Counted from the first letter of the stretch, positions 38,742 through 49,835 are shown. The stretch is 64,000 nucleotides of DNA from Neoaquamicrobium sediminum (GCF_013240295.1 NZ_JABETK010000005.1:124001-188000); one strand, 5' to 3'. A program made the numbers and translations. Notes: generated by a model not told the origin, from the letters alone.

Positions 38742-39980
38742 TTAGCGGCCCAAAATGGTGACGCAGGCGGTGGCTTCCTCGACTCCGTGCAATCCGCCAC
38801 CGTTTTCGGCGATTGCGTTCTGCGCGCCCTCGACCTGACGCGCGCCGGCCTCCCCGCGCAGCTGCGTGACCAGTTCGAAAATCTGCCCGATCCCGGTGGC
38901 CCCGACCGGGTGGCCCTTGGATTCGAGCCCGCCCGAGGGGTTCACCGGGATGCGCCCGCCGATCTTCGTCTCGCCGCGCAGGCTGGCCGGGCCACCCTCT
39001 CCGAATTCGACAAACCCGAGGTTCTCGATCTGGATAACTTCGCCCACGGCGGTTGCGTCATGCACCTCGGCAACGGACATGTCCTCCGGGCCAAGTCCGG
39101 CCTGTTCATAGGCCTGAAGCGCGGCAAGGCGGGTCAGGTGGTTCTTGAAGTCCTCGGGCGGACGGTCGGTGCCGGACCGCAGGATCGCCGCCTTGACCTT
39201 GATCGCACGCGCTGGATCGAGACCCAGCCGCTTGAGTCCCTCGCCGGTGCACAGCAGGGCTGCCGCCGCGCCATCGGAGATCGGGGCGCACATCGGCAGG
39301 GTCAGCGGGTAGGAAATGGGCGGCGCGGCCAGAACCTGTTCAATGCTCATTGAATCACGGTACTGGGCCAGCGGGTTATGCGCGGAATGCGCATGGTTCT
39401 TTGCGGCGACGGCGGCGAATTGTTCCTGCGTTGTGCCGAAGGTCTTCATGTGCAGCCGCGCGAAGCCGGCATAGACATCCATGAACACGCTGTAAGGCTT
39501 GGGCGATTTCGAGCCTTCGGGTTCCTCGACCCCAGCGCCCAGATCGGCCAGGCGCTGCGCGACCTCTTCGCCGTTGCTAACATCCCAGCCGCTGTCGAAG
39601 GCCGAGAACATCAGCGCCCGGTCGTCGGAATACATCTTCTCGGCGCCGACCGCGAGGCAGCAATCGCCATTGGCCGCCTTGAGGAAGTCGATCGCCAGCT
39701 TGAACGCGGTCGAGGCGCTGGCACAGGCATTCTCGACGTTGACGACCGGGATACCCTGGATACCCATCTCGCGTAGCGCGATCTCGCCGCGGATCATGTG
39801 CTGGCGTTCCATGTGGCCTTGGACGGCGTTGGAGAAGAAGGCGCCCTCGATCCGGTTGGCCGCGAGCCCGGCATCTTCGAGCGCCGCATTGACGGCTTCG
39901 CACGTCATGTCCTTGACCGACTTGTCGCGGAACTTTCCGAACGGCGTCATCCCGACGCCAACCACGTAAATATCCTGCAT
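38742..39980 (-). CDS. Thiolase, SCP2-type
   Basis: 412 residues from the ATG at 39980 (MQDIYVVGVGMTPFGKF), after GGAGGGAAG. Active-site cysteine in VNVENACASASTAFKLA, histidine in KGHPVGATGIGQ, C-terminal ENGGGLHGVEEATACVTI. Related to the SCP-x-like thiolases that cleave bulky 3-ketoacyl-CoA, but of a different subgroup from the one at 14492. In an operon with hydratase (upstream) and dehydrogenase (downstream). Confidence 0.9.
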   Translation of the reverse strand: MQDIYVVGVGMTPFGKFRDKSVKDMTCEAVNAALEDAGLAANRIEGAFFSNAVQGHMERQHMIRGEIALREMGIQGIPVVNVENACASASTAFKLAIDFLKAANGDCCLAVGAEKMYSDDRALMFSAFDSGWDVSNGEEVAQRLADLGAGVEEPEGSKSPKPYSVFMDVYAGFARLHMKTFGTTQEQFAAVAAKNHAHSAHNPLAQYRDSMSIEQVLAAPPISYPLTLPMCAPISDGAAAALLCTGEGLKRLGLDPARAIKVKAAILRSGTDRPPEDFKNHLTRLAALQAYEQAGLGPEDMSVAEVHDATAVGEVIQIENLGFVEFGEGGPASLRGETKIGGRIPVNPSGGLESKGHPVGATGIGQIFELVTQLRGEAGARQVEGAQNAIAENGGGLHGVEEATACVTILGR

Positions 39981-39997
39981 CGTACTTCCCTCCGGGC

Positions 39998-40789
39998 TCA
40001 GTAGCCCCTGAATTGCGGTTTGCGTTTCTCGGCAAAGGCCGCGAGCCCTTCCCGGATGTCCCACGAGCGCATGTGCGCACGCAGGTTCAGCATTTCCTCG
40101 GCCAGGGCGGCGGGCTCGTCCACGTTCATCGCCCGGTTCGCCACGGCCTTCATCCGCCGCAGCACGGCGGGGCTCTTCTCGGCAAGTTTGTCAGTGAAGG
40201 CCTGCACCGTGTCGCGTAGCTCGTCATCGGGCACGACCTTGTTCACAAGCCCCCAGTCCATCATCTCGCGGGCCGAGACGTGTTCGCCCGAGAACAAGAG
40301 GTACTTGGCGCGGTTGAGCCCGATCCGGCGCGGCAGAATGGCGGCGCCGCCGGCTCCGGGGAAGACGCCGAAGTTGGAATGGGCGTCGCCGAGTTTCGCG
40401 CTTTCGGCTGCGAACACCAGATCGCAGGCCATCACCATTTCCAGGCCGCCCGCCAGGGTCAGGCCGTTAACCGCGGCGATCACCGGCTTGGGGCCGCTGC
40501 GGATGAGTCCGAAAGCGTGATCCACGCGATCGAGCAGATCCGGCTCGCCCGGCTTCAACTCGGCCTCGCTCACCTCCTTGAGATCGGCTCCGGCGCAGAA
40601 GGCGCGGCCCGAACCGGTGAGCGCCACCGCGCGCACCTCGTCGTCGGTCATCGCCTGGACAAGCGCCCCGGCCATCTCGTCGAGCATCTGCATCGACATC
40701 GCGTTCATCTGCTCGCTGCGCCGAAAGGTGATCCACTGGGTTTGCCCAACGCGTTTGACCGACACGGTCTTTCGATCTTCAGTCAACAT
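39998..40789 (-). CDS. Enoyl-CoA hydratase/isomerase
   Basis: 263 residues. The oxyanion hole motifs are RAFCAGADLKEVSE and GLTLAGGLEMVMACDLVF; the acid/base region reads FGVFPGAGGAAILPRRIG. Start ATG at 40789 immediately follows AGGAGG, which is unusually close. Seventeen bases separate it from the thiolase; together with the dehydrogenase they form a compact beta-oxidation unit. Confidence 0.88.
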   Translation of the reverse strand: MLTEDRKTVSVKRVGQTQWITFRRSEQMNAMSMQMLDEMAGALVQAMTDDEVRAVALTGSGRAFCAGADLKEVSEAELKPGEPDLLDRVDHAFGLIRSGPKPVIAAVNGLTLAGGLEMVMACDLVFAAESAKLGDAHSNFGVFPGAGGAAILPRRIGLNRAKYLLFSGEHVSAREMMDWGLVNKVVPDDELRDTVQAFTDKLAEKSPAVLRRMKAVANRAMNVDEPAALAEEMLNLRAHMRSWDIREGLAAFAEKRKPQFRGY

Positions 40790-40898
40790 AACCTCCTGAA
40801 GACATTGCAAAAAATGGTGATTTTTGGGGTTGATCTCCGGCGCCGCGCGCGGTGGAATGAGGGCCCGCACGCGGGCGGAACACGGATGGGAGGCGGCG

Positions 40899-42001
40899 AT
40901 GAGCAACGCACCGCTCGAAGGGCTGAGGATCCTGAGTCTGGCCGAGCAGTTTCCGGGGCCCTATGCCACGATGCTGCTGTCGGACATGGGCGCCGAGGTG
41001 ATCATGGTGGAGCGGCCGGGCATGGGCGACCCGGCGCGGCAGTTCGCGCCGCTGTTCAAGGCGCTGAACCGGGGCAAGAAGAGCGTGGCCCTGGACCTTA
41101 AGGTACCCCAAGAGCTGGCGCGGTTCCGCGAATTGGCCGCGGAGATGGACGTTATCGTTGAGGGGTTTCGCCCCGGCAAGCTCGCCGCTCTCGGGGCAGG
41201 GTTCGAGGAGGTGCGCAAGGTCAATCCGCGCCTCGTCTACGTGTCGATCTCGGGATACGGGCAGGACGGGCCCTATCGCGACCGGGCCGGCCACGATCTG
41301 AGCTACGAGGGCGTGGGCGGGCTTCTGGCCGGGCAGGCCAACGCGGGCCTGCCAAGCGAAGTGCCGCGAGTTCCCCTGGCCGATATAGGCGCGGCACTGT
41401 TCGCGGCCATCGCGGTCCTCTCGGCCACGATCTCGGCCCGGCGGACGGGGCGGGGGCGCTACGTGGACGTTTCGATGTCGGATGCCGTGGTTTCGATGCT
41501 CACCGCCTTCCTGGTACCCGAGGCCAACGGCACTCCCCTGGGCAACTTCATCGCCGAGCCGGCCTATGGCGTCTTCACCTGCGGCGACGGCAAGCTCATA
41601 ACGCTTTCGATCGCGCATGAGGATTGGTTCTGGCGCCCCTTCTGCGAGGTGATCGGCAGGCCGAAGCTCGCCGGCCTGAAGGGCCGCGACCGCGCAGCAC
41701 GAAAAGACGCGCTGCGCGAGGATATCGCCGCAGTGATCGTCACCCGGGCGCGCGACGCGTGGGGCCTCCTGTTCGACAAGGCCGGCGTGCCCTGGGGCCC
41801 GGTCAACAGCCTGACCGAGACCCTCGCCGATCCGCATGTTCGCGCCCGCGGACTGCTGCGGACCCTGGCGCTGCCGGACGGGGGAGCGAGACACATCTGG
41901 TTCAGCCTCTGAAGTTCGACGGGTTCGAGAGCAGCCCGAGTAGCCCGGCTCCGGAGCTTGGGGCCGATACCGACGGCGTTCTGGGGCGGGGCCGCGGATA
42001 G
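40899..42001 (+). CDS. Class III (CaiB/BaiF) acyl-CoA transferase, one frame break
   Basis: About 367 residues after healing a G5 run at 41880-41884, which restores the tail HLVQPLKFDGFESS. N-terminal LSLAEQFPGPYATMLLSDMG; GFRPGKLAALGAG; catalytic aspartate D162 in RVPLADIGAAL. Start after GGGAGG. Divergent from the hydratase operon and convergent with an SDR. Paralogue of the gene at 5083. Confidence 0.88.
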
Positions 42002-42019
42002 TGGCCCGCCTTCCCTAGG

Positions 42020-42807
42020 TCAGACCGCAAACGAGTATCCCCGTTGACCGGATAGGTCTGGCCGGTGATCCAGCTCGCCGCGTCCGAGCAGAGGAAGAGG
42101 ATCAGGCCCGCCGGATCCTCCGGTTCACCGAGGCGACGGATCAGGTATTGCGAAAGGACCTTTTTCTCAGCGGCCTCGTCGGGGATCAGATCGGTCACCG
42201 CGGGGGTCCGTGTGCCGCCGAGGGCAACGCAGTTGGCGGTGATCCCGAAGCGGCCGCCGGCTTTGGCGATTGCGCGCATGAAGCCTGCAGCGCCGGCCTT
42301 GGCACCGGAATAGACAGCCAGGTGCGGCTCGCCGACGCGGCCGGCGTCCGAGATCACGGTGACAATCCGACCGTAACCGCCCTTGATCATGCCGGGCATG
42401 GCGTGGCGGGTGCAGTTGAGCACGCCGTCTAAGTTGGTGGCCAACCAGCGTCGCCACTCGTCGGGACCGGATTCCCAGAAAGAAACCAAATCGTCGAGGC
42501 GCGAGGTCGGGCCTGCATTGCCGGCGTTGTTCACCAGGATGTCGACCCCGCCCAGCGCCTCACGCGCCCTGGCGAACGCGCCGCCGACGGCCTCGAAATC
42601 GGAGACGTCGAAGGCCAGGGGCAGCGCCTTCGCACCGAGCGCCGCTACCTCGGATGCCACCGCTTCGGCGCGGTCGGCGTGGAAATCGTTGATCACAACG
42701 GCGCCGGCGCCGTACTGCGCCAGATAGAGGGCGACCTGGCGCCCCACGCCTTGTCCACCGCCGGTCACCAGCGCTGTCCGTCCCTTGAGGTCGAGAATGT
42801 GTTTCAT
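42020..42807 (-). CDS. SDR oxidoreductase (3-hydroxyacyl-CoA dehydrogenase-like), one frame break
   Basis: About 262 residues. TGGGQGVGRQVA, NNAGNAGP and YSGAKAGAAGFM (YxxxK) are intact. The C-terminus runs past the expected end unless one base is added to the C4 run at 42039-42042, which gives YPVNGGYSFAV and a stop at 42020. It follows livF by 15 bases on the minus strand, so it is the last gene of the second Liv operon. Confidence 0.85.
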
Positions 42808-42822
42808 GCCTCCCCCTGTTCG

Positions 42823-43614
42823 TCATCCGAGCCAGCGCTTGCGCCGGCGGTAGTGCTTGACCTGGCGATAACTCTTGCGTTCGCCTGAGGCGGTCACGCC
42901 GAGGTAGAATTCCTTCACGTCCTCGTTCTGGGCCAGCTTGTCGGCGCGCCCGTCGAGAACCACCCGGCCGTTCTCCAGCACATAGGCGTAATCGGCCAGT
43001 CCCAGCCCCGCGGCGCTGTTCTGCTCAACCAAAAAGAAGGTCGTGCCCTCCTCCTTCAGCCGGCTCAGCACCTCGTAGACGTCGTGGATCATCAGCGGAG
43101 CGAGGCCGAGCGAAGGCTCATCGATGGCGATGATCTTAGGCCGGGCCATCATCGCGCGGCCGATCAGAAGGAGCTGCTGTTCGCCGCCCGACATGAAGCC
43201 CGCCGTGCGGGACTTCAGGTTAGCGAGGCGCGGCATCAGCGTGTAGACGTGATCGAGCCGTCGCTTCAGCTCGGCCCGGTCAGGCACCATGTGTCCCCCG
43301 ACAATCAGGTTCTGCTCCGCTGTCATGTGGCGCAGCACGCGGCGGCCTTCCATCACGTGGATGAGGCCGCGCCGCACAACCTCCGAAGCTTCCAGGTTAT
43401 GGATCGGAGTGCCCTCGAGGGTGATCGCTCCGGCCGACACCTTTCCGTCTTCGGATTTCAGCGTGCCCGAGATTGCCTTGAGGATCGTGCTCTTGCCGGC
43501 GCCGTTGCCGCCAAGGAGCGCGACGCACTGCCCTTCCCGAAGGCTGAGAGAAACGCCCTTCAGCGCAAGGATGACATCGGAATAGGTAACCTCTACATTG
43601 TGAAGTTCCAGCAT
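42823..43614 (-). CDS. livF: LivF-type ABC transporter ATP-binding protein
   Basis: 263 residues. Walker A GGNGAGKSTILKAI, signature MSGGEQQLLLIGRAM, Walker B IIAIDEPSLGLAP. The C-terminal extension RKSYRQVKHYRRRKRW is longer and more basic than usual. Partner of livG at 48905 in a HAAT-type importer. Precedes the SDR gene. Confidence 0.93.
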   Translation of the reverse strand: MLELHNVEVTYSDVILALKGVSLSLREGQCVALLGGNGAGKSTILKAISGTLKSEDGKVSAGAITLEGTPIHNLEASEVVRRGLIHVMEGRRVLRHMTAEQNLIVGGHMVPDRAELKRRLDHVYTLMPRLANLKSRTAGFMSGGEQQLLLIGRAMMARPKIIAIDEPSLGLAPLMIHDVYEVLSRLKEEGTTFFLVEQNSAAGLGLADYAYVLENGRVVLDGRADKLAQNEDVKEFYLGVTASGERKSYRQVKHYRRRKRWLG

Positions 43615-43677
43615 CGGCCGCTTGCCCCGTTCTTAGGATAGGGCCGGGCACCACGAGCGGGCGGTGCCCGGCAGGTC

Positions 43678-44916
43678 TCACCACTTCTCGACGTTGGGGA
43701 TGGCGGCCCCGGTGGCCTCGACCACGATTTTGCCGTCGCGCACGCTGCCGACGTTGACCTGAAGTCCCTTCAGGGGGAAGGGCGCCTCAGGCGTGAAGGA
43801 CAGCGTGGGAAGGAAACCGTGGGTTTCTTCTGTAGTGATCGGTTCTGCGAAAAGCGCCTCGCGCACCTTCTCGCCGGTCAGGCCCTCGGGACCGTTGGCT
43901 TCTATCGCATGTTCGATCACCGTAACGGCAAAAAGCCCTTGGGAGATGCCCATGGCAGTCACTACGTTCCAAGGTGCCTTCAGGCCGTAACTGTCGGACA
44001 GGGTCTGGTAGAACTGGCGGGGCGGCGTATCCTCGTCGGCCGCGATGGCCATGCCGTAGGCTTCGTAGTCGCCTTCAAGCTGTTCGAGGCCGCCCAGGGC
44101 CTTGCCCGAGGCGGGAAGGCCATTGTGCGAACTCATCATGATCGGCACATCGGCGCCATTGGCCTGCAGGCCGCGCTTTGCGGCAACTACGATCGAAGTG
44201 TTGGTCTGGATGATCAAGGCGTCGGCGCCCGAGCGTGCTACGCGGCGCATCTGCGCCGTCAGATCGGTCGGCTGCACTTCCGTATAGATCACCTCAACCA
44301 GTTCGATCTCGTCGGGGTGCTCTTCGGCGTATTTCTCCAGGCCCTTGACCATGTCCACATAGGCCGGCGAGGCCTCCGAGGCCATAATCGCTGCCTTGAT
44401 GGGGCCATCACCGCCCCGCTTCTGGCGCAGCCAGTACAGGAAGCCCGCGCTCTCGTGTGAGTAGGTGGGACGGGGATTGAAAATCCAGGAGTCCGGTTTC
44501 CACGCATAGCCGTACGCGGCGGTGGCCATGAACATCGGGATCTTGTCCTCGGGCAGGCGCTCGGACAGTGCTGCGACGTCGGGGCCGCCGAGGCCGATTA
44601 CCGCGATGGGCTCGAGTTCGGACTTGATGCCGGGCCACAGACTTGCCACCTGGGCGGCGTCATAGCGGGTCTCGTAGTTCTTGTAGTTCAGCGTCACACC
44701 CAGTTGTGCGCCGCGGGTGGCGTTCCACCAGTCGATCACCTTCTCGCGCCCCGCCGCGAGGATCGGCATGATGTCGGCATAAGGCCCCGAGAAGTCCGAC
44801 AGGAGCGCCACGTTGTAGCGGGTTTCCTCCTGCGCCTTCAGCGGCAGTGCCCAGGCCAGTGCCATTGCGCCCGCCGCAAGAAGAGTGCGGCACCTCGATT
44901 TCAACGACGTTGTCAT
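43678..44916 (-). CDS. livK: LivK-type periplasmic substrate-binding protein
   Basis: 412 residues. Signal peptide: LAAGAMALAWALPLKA, cleavage near residue 28. Followed by YNVALLSDFSGPYADIMPIL, the typical Peripla_BP_6 start. Binds substrate outside the membrane for the LivHMGF core. It falls between livM and livF, with a GGGAGAAAG site before its ATG. The ligand pocket is not deducible; an organic acid is inferred from the ligase in the operon. Confidence 0.93.
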   Translation of the reverse strand: MTTSLKSRCRTLLAAGAMALAWALPLKAQEETRYNVALLSDFSGPYADIMPILAAGREKVIDWWNATRGAQLGVTLNYKNYETRYDAAQVASLWPGIKSELEPIAVIGLGGPDVAALSERLPEDKIPMFMATAAYGYAWKPDSWIFNPRPTYSHESAGFLYWLRQKRGGDGPIKAAIMASEASPAYVDMVKGLEKYAEEHPDEIELVEVIYTEVQPTDLTAQMRRVARSGADALIIQTNTSIVVAAKRGLQANGADVPIMMSSHNGLPASGKALGGLEQLEGDYEAYGMAIAADEDTPPRQFYQTLSDSYGLKAPWNVVTAMGISQGLFAVTVIEHAIEANGPEGLTGEKVREALFAEPITTEETHGFLPTLSFTPEAPFPLKGLQVNVGSVRDGKIVVEATGAAIPNVEKW

Positions 44917-44947
44917 TTTCTTTCTCCCAGTTGAGGGCCGGCCCTGG

Positions 44948-46000
44948 TCAATAGGGGAACGGCCAGATGCGGTAAGACGACTTCAGGATGGTCCAGCGAT
45001 GCATCAGTCCCTTGGGCTCGAGGATCATGAAGAGGGCAATGACCCCGCCCAGGATCACGTTCATTCCCGCGAAGACGATGTCGCCGCCGAGGAAGGTGAC
45101 GCTGTCGGCAATGTTCGGCCCAACGGTTGCGATGATCTCCTGAATCACGCGGATCACGAAGACCCCGATGAGCGCACCGACGACAGAGCCCATGCCGCCA
45201 ACAATAATCATCGCTATGAAGAACACCGAGTTGAACAGGGTGAACTGATCCACGCCGACGAAGCGGATCAGGTAGGCCCAGAGCCCGCCGCCCACCCCGG
45301 CGTAGAATGCGCCGATCAGGAAGGCGTTGGCCTTGGTGGCGGCGACATTGATGCCCATGATGCCGGCGGCCACGTCGTCGTCGCGGACCGCCACGAAGGC
45401 ACGCCCGAAGCGCGAGCGGACGATTCCGAAGGCGCCGGCCACCATGATCGCGGCAACGAACAGCATAAGGTAGTACTGCGCGCCTTCGCTCACGATCCGC
45501 AATCCGAAAAGCGTGGCCGGCGGCACGGTCACCCCGTTCGATCCCCCAAGCCAGGACGAGGGCAGATTGAGTACCGCGAAGTGGAAGATGAATTGTGCAG
45601 CGATGGTGGTGAGCGCCAAGTAGAAGCCCTTGATCCGCGCCGCCGTCAGCCCGAAGAGGAAGCCGAAGACAGCCGCTGCGAAACCGGCGATGGGGATTGT
45701 CAGAAGGAAGGTTAGCCCGGTCTTCTCGGCCAGGATCGCAGCCGTATAGGCGCCAACTCCCATGAATGCCGCCTGACCGAGGTTGATCTGACCGGCATAG
45801 CCGGTGCAGATCTGAAGCCCCACGGCGACCACGGCGCTGATGTACATGATGTTGAGGATGGCGACGATCCGCGGCCCTACCAGATAGGGCGCCGCCAGCA
45901 GCACCGCGATGAATAGGATGAGCGAAAGCGCTTGCCAGCGGGTGCGGACCAGCCGCCGGTCGGCGCGGTAGCTGGTGGCGAAGATGCCGGAAGGATCCAT
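44948..46000 (-). CDS. livM: LivM-type ABC transporter permease
   Basis: 350 residues, about eight to nine membrane helices. Family segments CTGYAGQINLGQAAFMGVGA, FYLALTTIAAQFIF, AVRDDDVAAGIMGINV and GGMGSVVGALIG are present. The C-terminus MILEPKGLMHRW is typical. Three bases separate it from livH. A second long open frame overlaps it in another phase but is a shadow. Confidence 0.93.
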   Translation of the reverse strand: MDPSGIFATSYRADRRLVRTRWQALSLILFIAVLLAAPYLVGPRIVAILNIMYISAVVAVGLQICTGYAGQINLGQAAFMGVGAYTAAILAEKTGLTFLLTIPIAGFAAAVFGFLFGLTAARIKGFYLALTTIAAQFIFHFAVLNLPSSWLGGSNGVTVPPATLFGLRIVSEGAQYYLMLFVAAIMVAGAFGIVRSRFGRAFVAVRDDDVAAGIMGINVAATKANAFLIGAFYAGVGGGLWAYLIRFVGVDQFTLFNSVFFIAMIIVGGMGSVVGALIGVFVIRVIQEIIATVGPNIADSVTFLGGDIVFAGMNVILGGVIALFMILEPKGLMHRWTILKSSYRIWPFPY

Positions 46001-46003
46001 CGC

Positions 46004-46888
46004 TCAGACCCTCTCGATGGTGCGCCAGCCGAACAGTCCGGTTGGCCGGATCAGCAGGATGCCCAGCATGATGAGGTAGGGCACGACAGTACCGAGCGCA
46101 CCGCCCACCAGCGGATCGAGATAGTTGGTGGCCAAGCTTTGTGCCACGCCCACGATTACGCCGGCAAGGATTAGTCCGCCGATGGATTCGAGCCCGGCAA
46201 ACAGCGCAACAGGAAGCGCGGCGAAGCCGATCTCGGAGGCAAGGAAAGTGAGCGACTTGCCGCTCAGGAAGATCATCGCACCCACCGTGGAGAGAACCGC
46301 GCCCAGGACCCAGGCGAAGGCGATCGAGCCCTTGACCGAGATCCCCATAGACGAAGCCACCACATGATCCTCGGCCACCGCCGTCATGCGCAGCCCGGCG
46401 CGGGTCCGATTGAAGAACCAGGAGAGCCCGACCGCCGCGACCACGGTGATGAGACCGCCGATCAGGAGGTTCATCGGAATCAGCATCTCTCCCAGGAACA
46501 GCGGCTTCAGAGGGAAGATCACCGGGAAGGGCCGCACCGCGGGTCCGAAAAGCAGCAGCACAATCCCGCGCAGCAATATCAACAGCCCCACGGTGACCAT
46601 GACCATGGAGAATACACTTTCTCCGATCAGTTTGGTCAGGAAGATCCGCTCGATCAGGTAGCCTGCCAGCGCCGAAAGCAGCAGCGAGAGCGGGATCGCC
46701 AGCCAGAGGTCGAGACCCAGCTCGAAGGTCGTGTACCACACGATGAAGCCGCCCAGGATCACCAGTTCGCCCTGGGCGAAGTTGAACACTTTGCTGGCGC
46801 GATAGATCACCACGAACCCCATCGCGACCAGAGCATAGAGCAGCCCGATCAGGGCGCCAGTGATGATGTCGTTGATAACGTAGATCAT
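46004..46888 (-). CDS. livH: LivH-type ABC transporter permease
   Basis: 294 residues with about eight helices. Contains ALVAMGFVVIYRASKVFNFA followed by QGELV, RTRAGLRMTAVAEDHVVASS, and GLESIGGLILAGVIVG. Lies between the ligase and livM, the same order as the fragment at 1-198. Together they form the transmembrane pore. Confidence 0.93.
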   Translation of the reverse strand: MIYVINDIITGALIGLLYALVAMGFVVIYRASKVFNFAQGELVILGGFIVWYTTFELGLDLWLAIPLSLLLSALAGYLIERIFLTKLIGESVFSMVMVTVGLLILLRGIVLLLFGPAVRPFPVIFPLKPLFLGEMLIPMNLLIGGLITVVAAVGLSWFFNRTRAGLRMTAVAEDHVVASSMGISVKGSIAFAWVLGAVLSTVGAMIFLSGKSLTFLASEIGFAALPVALFAGLESIGGLILAGVIVGVAQSLATNYLDPLVGGALGTVVPYLIMLGILLIRPTGLFGWRTIERV

Positions 46889-46904
46889 CGTTTCGTGAAC
46901 TCCT

Positions 46905-48900
46905 TCACGCGGCGTGTTGCTTCCGGGCGGTGCGCGGAGCGCCCTCTACATCGGTAACGGCGACGTGGACTCTTAGAACGCCCCGGCGGCCGTCTTGATA
47001 GGTGACAGCGATTTCGAGATCGACACTGTGGTCCCCGCCGTAGATCGCCTCCACTAGATCGGCGTAGCGCTCTTCCAGAAAGGCTCGGCGCAGCTTGCGG
47101 CTGCGGGTCAGCTCGCCCTCGTCGGGATCGAGCTCCTTGGGGAAGTTCGCGAAACGCCGGACCCGCGAGCCTTCCGGCAGAAGCATGTTGATGCGCTCCA
47201 CCTCCGCTCTGATCAGTTCGAGGATCTCGGGTTTCTGCGACAGGTCGGTATAGGTCGAGAAGCTAAGCTGGTTCTCCTCGACCCAGCGGCTCAGTACCTC
47301 CATATCGATATTGATCAACGCCGCCACGAAGGGGCGCGTCTGGTCTCCAAGGATCATCAGGTCCTTGATGAAGGGGCTGTAGCGCAGACGGGTTTCGATG
47401 AACTGCGGCGGATAGCTGTGACCGTTGCAGAGATGCCGCATGTCCTTTACGCGGTCGAAGAACACGAGCTCTCCATCATCGGTCATTGAGACGGCGTCGC
47501 CGGTCGCGTACCAGCCGTCCCTGGTCTGGGCCTCAGCGGTCTTGTCAGGCTTGCGGAAATAGCCGCCGAACCCCGAGCCGCCCCGCACATGGAGCTCGCC
47601 GTCCTCGGCGATGCGAAATTCGAGCGGATCGCCATAGACAGGATTGACCTGCATCCAGCGCCCGCTGGTCTCCAGCTTATAGCTTTCGCCCATATGCGCT
47701 GTGAGAAGTCCGACTTCTGTTGCCCCGTATACGTTGCGCAGCTTCACGCCCATGGCGTGGAACATGCGGAAGACGTCAGGCGCCATGAGCGCCCCCCAGA
47801 CATGGCGTTCCTGGCCTTTCTCAGGCCTAGGTTGTCGCGCAGGTGCCAAAGCACCAGAACCTCGGCCAGCGGCAGCTGCAGGCGCGCTGCAAGCGAAGGC
47901 CGACGCCCTTCAAGCCGCTCGACATAGACGTCGCGGCCCACCCTCATGGCCCAGTTGTAGAACGCCCGCCGAATTGGCCCCCGCTAAGCATCCGCGCCTG
48001 CACAATCGAGGCAAGGTTCTCCCACTGACGCGGGCTGAAGACCAGCGCATTGACGGCCAGCTCACGGATGTTGTCGAGTATCTCTTCCGGCCCCTCGGGG
48101 AAGTTCACCACCATCGGTGCAAGCAGCCCGATCGACAGCCCGAAGATCTGCTCGGTAACCCAAGCCGGGGAAATATAGGTGAGGTACTCGGTGCCCGGCG
48201 CGATTTCGACCGCGCCCATCACCCGGGCGGAGTTGTCGAAAAGATAGCGCTGCGAGATCATAACGCCTTTCGGCTTGCTGGTCGTGCCCGAGGTATAGGA
48301 CAGAACCGCGATGTCGCCGGGTCTACCGCGCGCGACACGAGCCTCGAATAACTTCGGATCCTGGTCGTGACGGCGGGCTCCGGCATCGCTCACCGCCTGA
48401 TACGAGCGCAAGAGCGGGTGTGCGTAGGTCCACAGCCCGGCATCGTCCCAGTAGACAATGGCGATGATGCCTTCGAGGTCCCCGGCGATCTCGAGGCACT
48501 TGTCCACCTGCTCCTGGTCCTGCACGAGGAAAATCCGCGTCTCCGAATCCCGCGCCAGATAGTGAATCTCGGCGGAGGATTGATCGGGGTAGACCGAGAT
48601 CACCTTCCCGCCCAACGATTGGGCGGCGTACTCGGCCCAGAAATGTTCGGGTTCGTTCTCGCCGATTACCATCATTGAGTCGCCCGAGCCGAATCCCAGA
48701 TCGTCAAGGCCAAGCGCCAAAGCGCGGACCCGCTGGAGCACGTCGGCCCAGGTGAACTCGCGCCAGATGCCGAGGCGCTTGTGCCGCTGGGCCAAGGCAG
48801 CCGGCGTGGCCTTGGCTCGCGCCAGCAACACCTGCGGCAGCGTTTGGCTTTGCGTCACCGCAGGATCGCTGAAGACCTTCGCTGCTCTTGTGCGCTCCAC
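46905..48900 (-). CDS. Long-chain-type acyl-CoA ligase within Liv operon, two frame breaks
   Basis: About 665 residues after healing at the C5 run 47978-47982 (restoring SGGPIRRAFYNWAMRVG) and near 47817-47820 (restoring LGLRKGQERHVWGAL). GTG start at 48900. ATP loop SYTSGTTSKPKGVMIS and NVYGATEVGLL; C-terminal DEGELTRSRKLRR parallels the ligase at 199. Predicted to activate the acid imported by the adjacent permease. Four bases after livG. Confidence 0.87.
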
Positions 48901-48904
48901 TGTT

Positions 48905-49686
48905 CTACCCCAGATAGGCTTTGATCACGGCCGGATCCCTCTGGATTTCAGCCGGCGTCCCTTCAGCGATCACCCGGCCGAAGTCCAGCACTACGATCCG
49001 GTCGGCCAGGTCCATCACGACGCCCATGTCGTGTTCCACAAGCACCACCGGGATCTTCCGTGCCTCGCGCACGTCGAGGATGAAGCGCGCGAGATCTTCT
49101 TTCTCCTCGGAGTTCATTCCGGCCATCGGCTCGTCCAAAAGCAGGATGGAGGGCTCTTGCGCCAAGGCGCGGCCCAGATCGACGCGCTTGCGCAACCCGT
49201 AGCCCAGCGTGCCCACCTGCCGGTTTCGGATCGCCTCGATCTCAAGAAAGTCCACGATTTCCTCAACAGCCTCGCGATGTTCGGTTTCCTCGCGCATCAC
49301 CGGCCCGTAGTGGAAGAAGGCCTGGACTACATTCGAACGCATAAGGGTGTGGCGGCCAATCAGGATGTTCTCGACCACGGTCAACCCCCGAAGAGGTGCG
49401 TTCCCTGAAAGGTGCGTGCCAAGCCTCTGCGGGCGATCTGGTCCACGCGGAGGCCGGTCACATCCTGCCCGATGAGTTCGACGCACCCCTGCTGGGGGCG
49501 GTAAAAACCGGCAGTGACGTTCAGAAACGATGTCTTTCCTGCACCATTGGGGCCGATGATCGCCAGAAGCTCGTCCTCGCGCACCTCGATAGAGACGTCA
49601 TCCAGCGCCGTCACTCCGCCGAACCGAAGGGTGGCGCTGCGGACGGCAAGCGGCGGTGCCTGTCGCTCTTTTCGCGCGGCGGTCAT
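48905..49686 (-). CDS. livG: LivG-type ABC transporter ATP-binding protein, one frame break
   Basis: About 260 residues after healing a C5 run at 49385-49389 that restores THLFGGLTVVENILIG. Walker A GPNGAGKTSFL, signature LGYGLRKRVDLGRAL, Walker B LLLDEPMAGMN. Start uncertain: ATG at 49686 chosen over GTG at 49692. First gene of the second Liv module; operator copy 7 is 150 bases upstream. Confidence 0.88.
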
Positions 49687-49835
49687 GAGCACGCGATGCC
49701 GTCACGCATTCCCGGCGGCGGGCGCAGGGAACGTGAGTCATCACACCGGCCACAGGTCCGTTCGCTACCGATCAACGATCTTCCTCCCGTCGACCCTGTC
49801 GTTTGTGCAGGGCTTCAGCAAACCCCATTGAACAA

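Noticed and set aside
38733..38745. CTACCTGTGTTAG between dehydrogenase and thiolase genes as a ninth operator
   Set aside because: The spacer is three bases instead of four, the left arm has a mismatch, and it lies inside an operon.
44913..46739. A 608-codon open frame on the minus strand overlapping livM/livH
   Set aside because: Arg-rich, repetitive composition in a shifted frame; livM and livH themselves carry the family signatures.
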